A DNA stretch of 6,086 nt from Dehalococcoidia bacterium (lineage in GTDB: Bacteria > Chloroflexota > Dehalococcoidia > GIF9 > AB-539-J10): NCBI GenBank assembly GCA_030589825.1, contig JAUUZT010000053.1:1-6086 (forward strand). The letters are read 5' to 3'. Each line of letters begins with the position of its first letter. Within the stretch, counting starts at the first letter, position 1. Position numbers and translations under genes: made by a program. Shown one piece after another: positions 5,797 through 6,086 of this stretch. The notes under the pieces are model-generated. The model ran no database searches. It worked only from the letters and a program-made list of their open reading frames with translations, and was not told the origin of the DNA.

Positions 5797-6086
5797 GATA
5801 AAGAGAGGCTCATTTTAAAAATATGTTGATAAAGCGGGCTTTAGGAGAAGGGAACGTGATCCTTTGGTTAAGAAATCAGATTCAATTTGCTTGTTTTTTT
5901 CAGTATTTCAATAAGCTAGCCGCTGGTACTATACAGGCTTCCTCCCTCAGGGTGAAGGGATTAAGGGAGATGGAAGTAAATAATCATCTGCCTTTTTATC
6001 CCTGTTTAAATCTTCTCACTCGTTACGTAGAACAACTATGCTCCTTTTGAGAAGATTTAAACAGAAATAAAAATTCTGCGCGATAT
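5797..6086. other. Region upstream of the sulfotransferase gene without a convincing gene
   Basis: The minus-strand sulfotransferase gene starts at 5796, so its promoter should lie here, but I cannot identify clear -35/-10 boxes. A 75-codon plus-strand frame (5823-6050) has no good ribosome binding site and no recognisable domain. A small inverted pair (CTCCCT near 5942, AGGGAG near 5964) and the large inverted repeat at 6002-6064 suggest structured RNA or a repeat element rather than protein coding. Confidence 0.45.
6002..6064. repeat. Perfect 17-bp inverted repeat with a 29-base spacer
   Basis: CTGTTTAAATCTTCTCA (6002-6018) is the exact reverse complement of TGAGAAGATTTAAACAG (6048-6064). 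Neither strand has a T-run after the stem, so it does not look like an intrinsic terminator. A second small stem, CAGAA/TTCTG (6062-6066 and 6074-6078), overlaps the right arm. Possible roles are a miniature mobile-element structure, a regulator binding site or a structured RNA. Confidence 0.75.

Noticed and set aside
5823..6050. A 75-codon plus-strand open frame starting at ATG 5823
   Set aside because: No well-placed ribosome binding site, no recognisable domain, and its stop lies inside the right arm of the 17-bp inverted repeat; better explained as chance.
1..6086. CRISPR array, tRNA or rRNA genes
   Set aside because: No regularly spaced direct repeats and no tRNA cloverleaf or rRNA-like sequence were recognised on reading both strands.

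Overview
The window looks like the chromosome of a Gram-negative bacterium of moderate GC content, probably a proteobacterium. The evidence is Sec-type signal peptides, tightly packed genes with purine-rich ribosome binding sites, and a PAPS-type sulfotransferase next door. The exact lineage cannot be told from the sequence. 

Positions 1-4737 hold a plus-strand operon that is cut at the left edge of the window. Its first three genes each encode a two-cupredoxin-domain protein of the multicopper oxidase (MCO) superfamily. The first (1-1725, N-terminus missing) carries two Ig/cadherin-like modules, a calcium-loop-like linker and two cupredoxin domains. The second (1741-3021) and third (3034-4182) are exported two-domain proteins that align with the first. 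The fourth gene (4222-4737) encodes a small protein of unknown function with one membrane anchor.

The copper ligands form the main result. Only the first cupredoxin domain of gene 1 has a complete type 1 copper motif plus half of a trinuclear cluster (HTVHYHG and YHCH...H...M). Only the second cupredoxin domain of gene 2 has the other half (HPFHHHG and WHSH). The equivalent positions elsewhere in genes 1 and 2, and throughout gene 3, are substituted. Counted together, the three proteins hold exactly one type 1 site and the eight histidines of one trinuclear cluster. The simplest reading is a six-domain, ceruloplasmin/MnxG-like oxidase split into three separately secreted subunits, with the active site across the gene 1/gene 2 interface and gene 3 as a copper-free structural subunit. 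This is inference from motifs; the substrate (Mn, Fe, Cu or organic) is not shown.

Positions 4738-5088 are non-coding. They contain a 7-bp inverted repeat and a short stop-bounded minus-strand reading frame that may be a mobile-element relic. Positions 5089-5796 encode, on the minus strand, a small sulfotransferase with clear PAPS-binding motifs, convergent to the operon and probably unrelated to it. Positions 5797-6086 have no convincing gene but contain a perfect 17-bp inverted repeat near the right edge.
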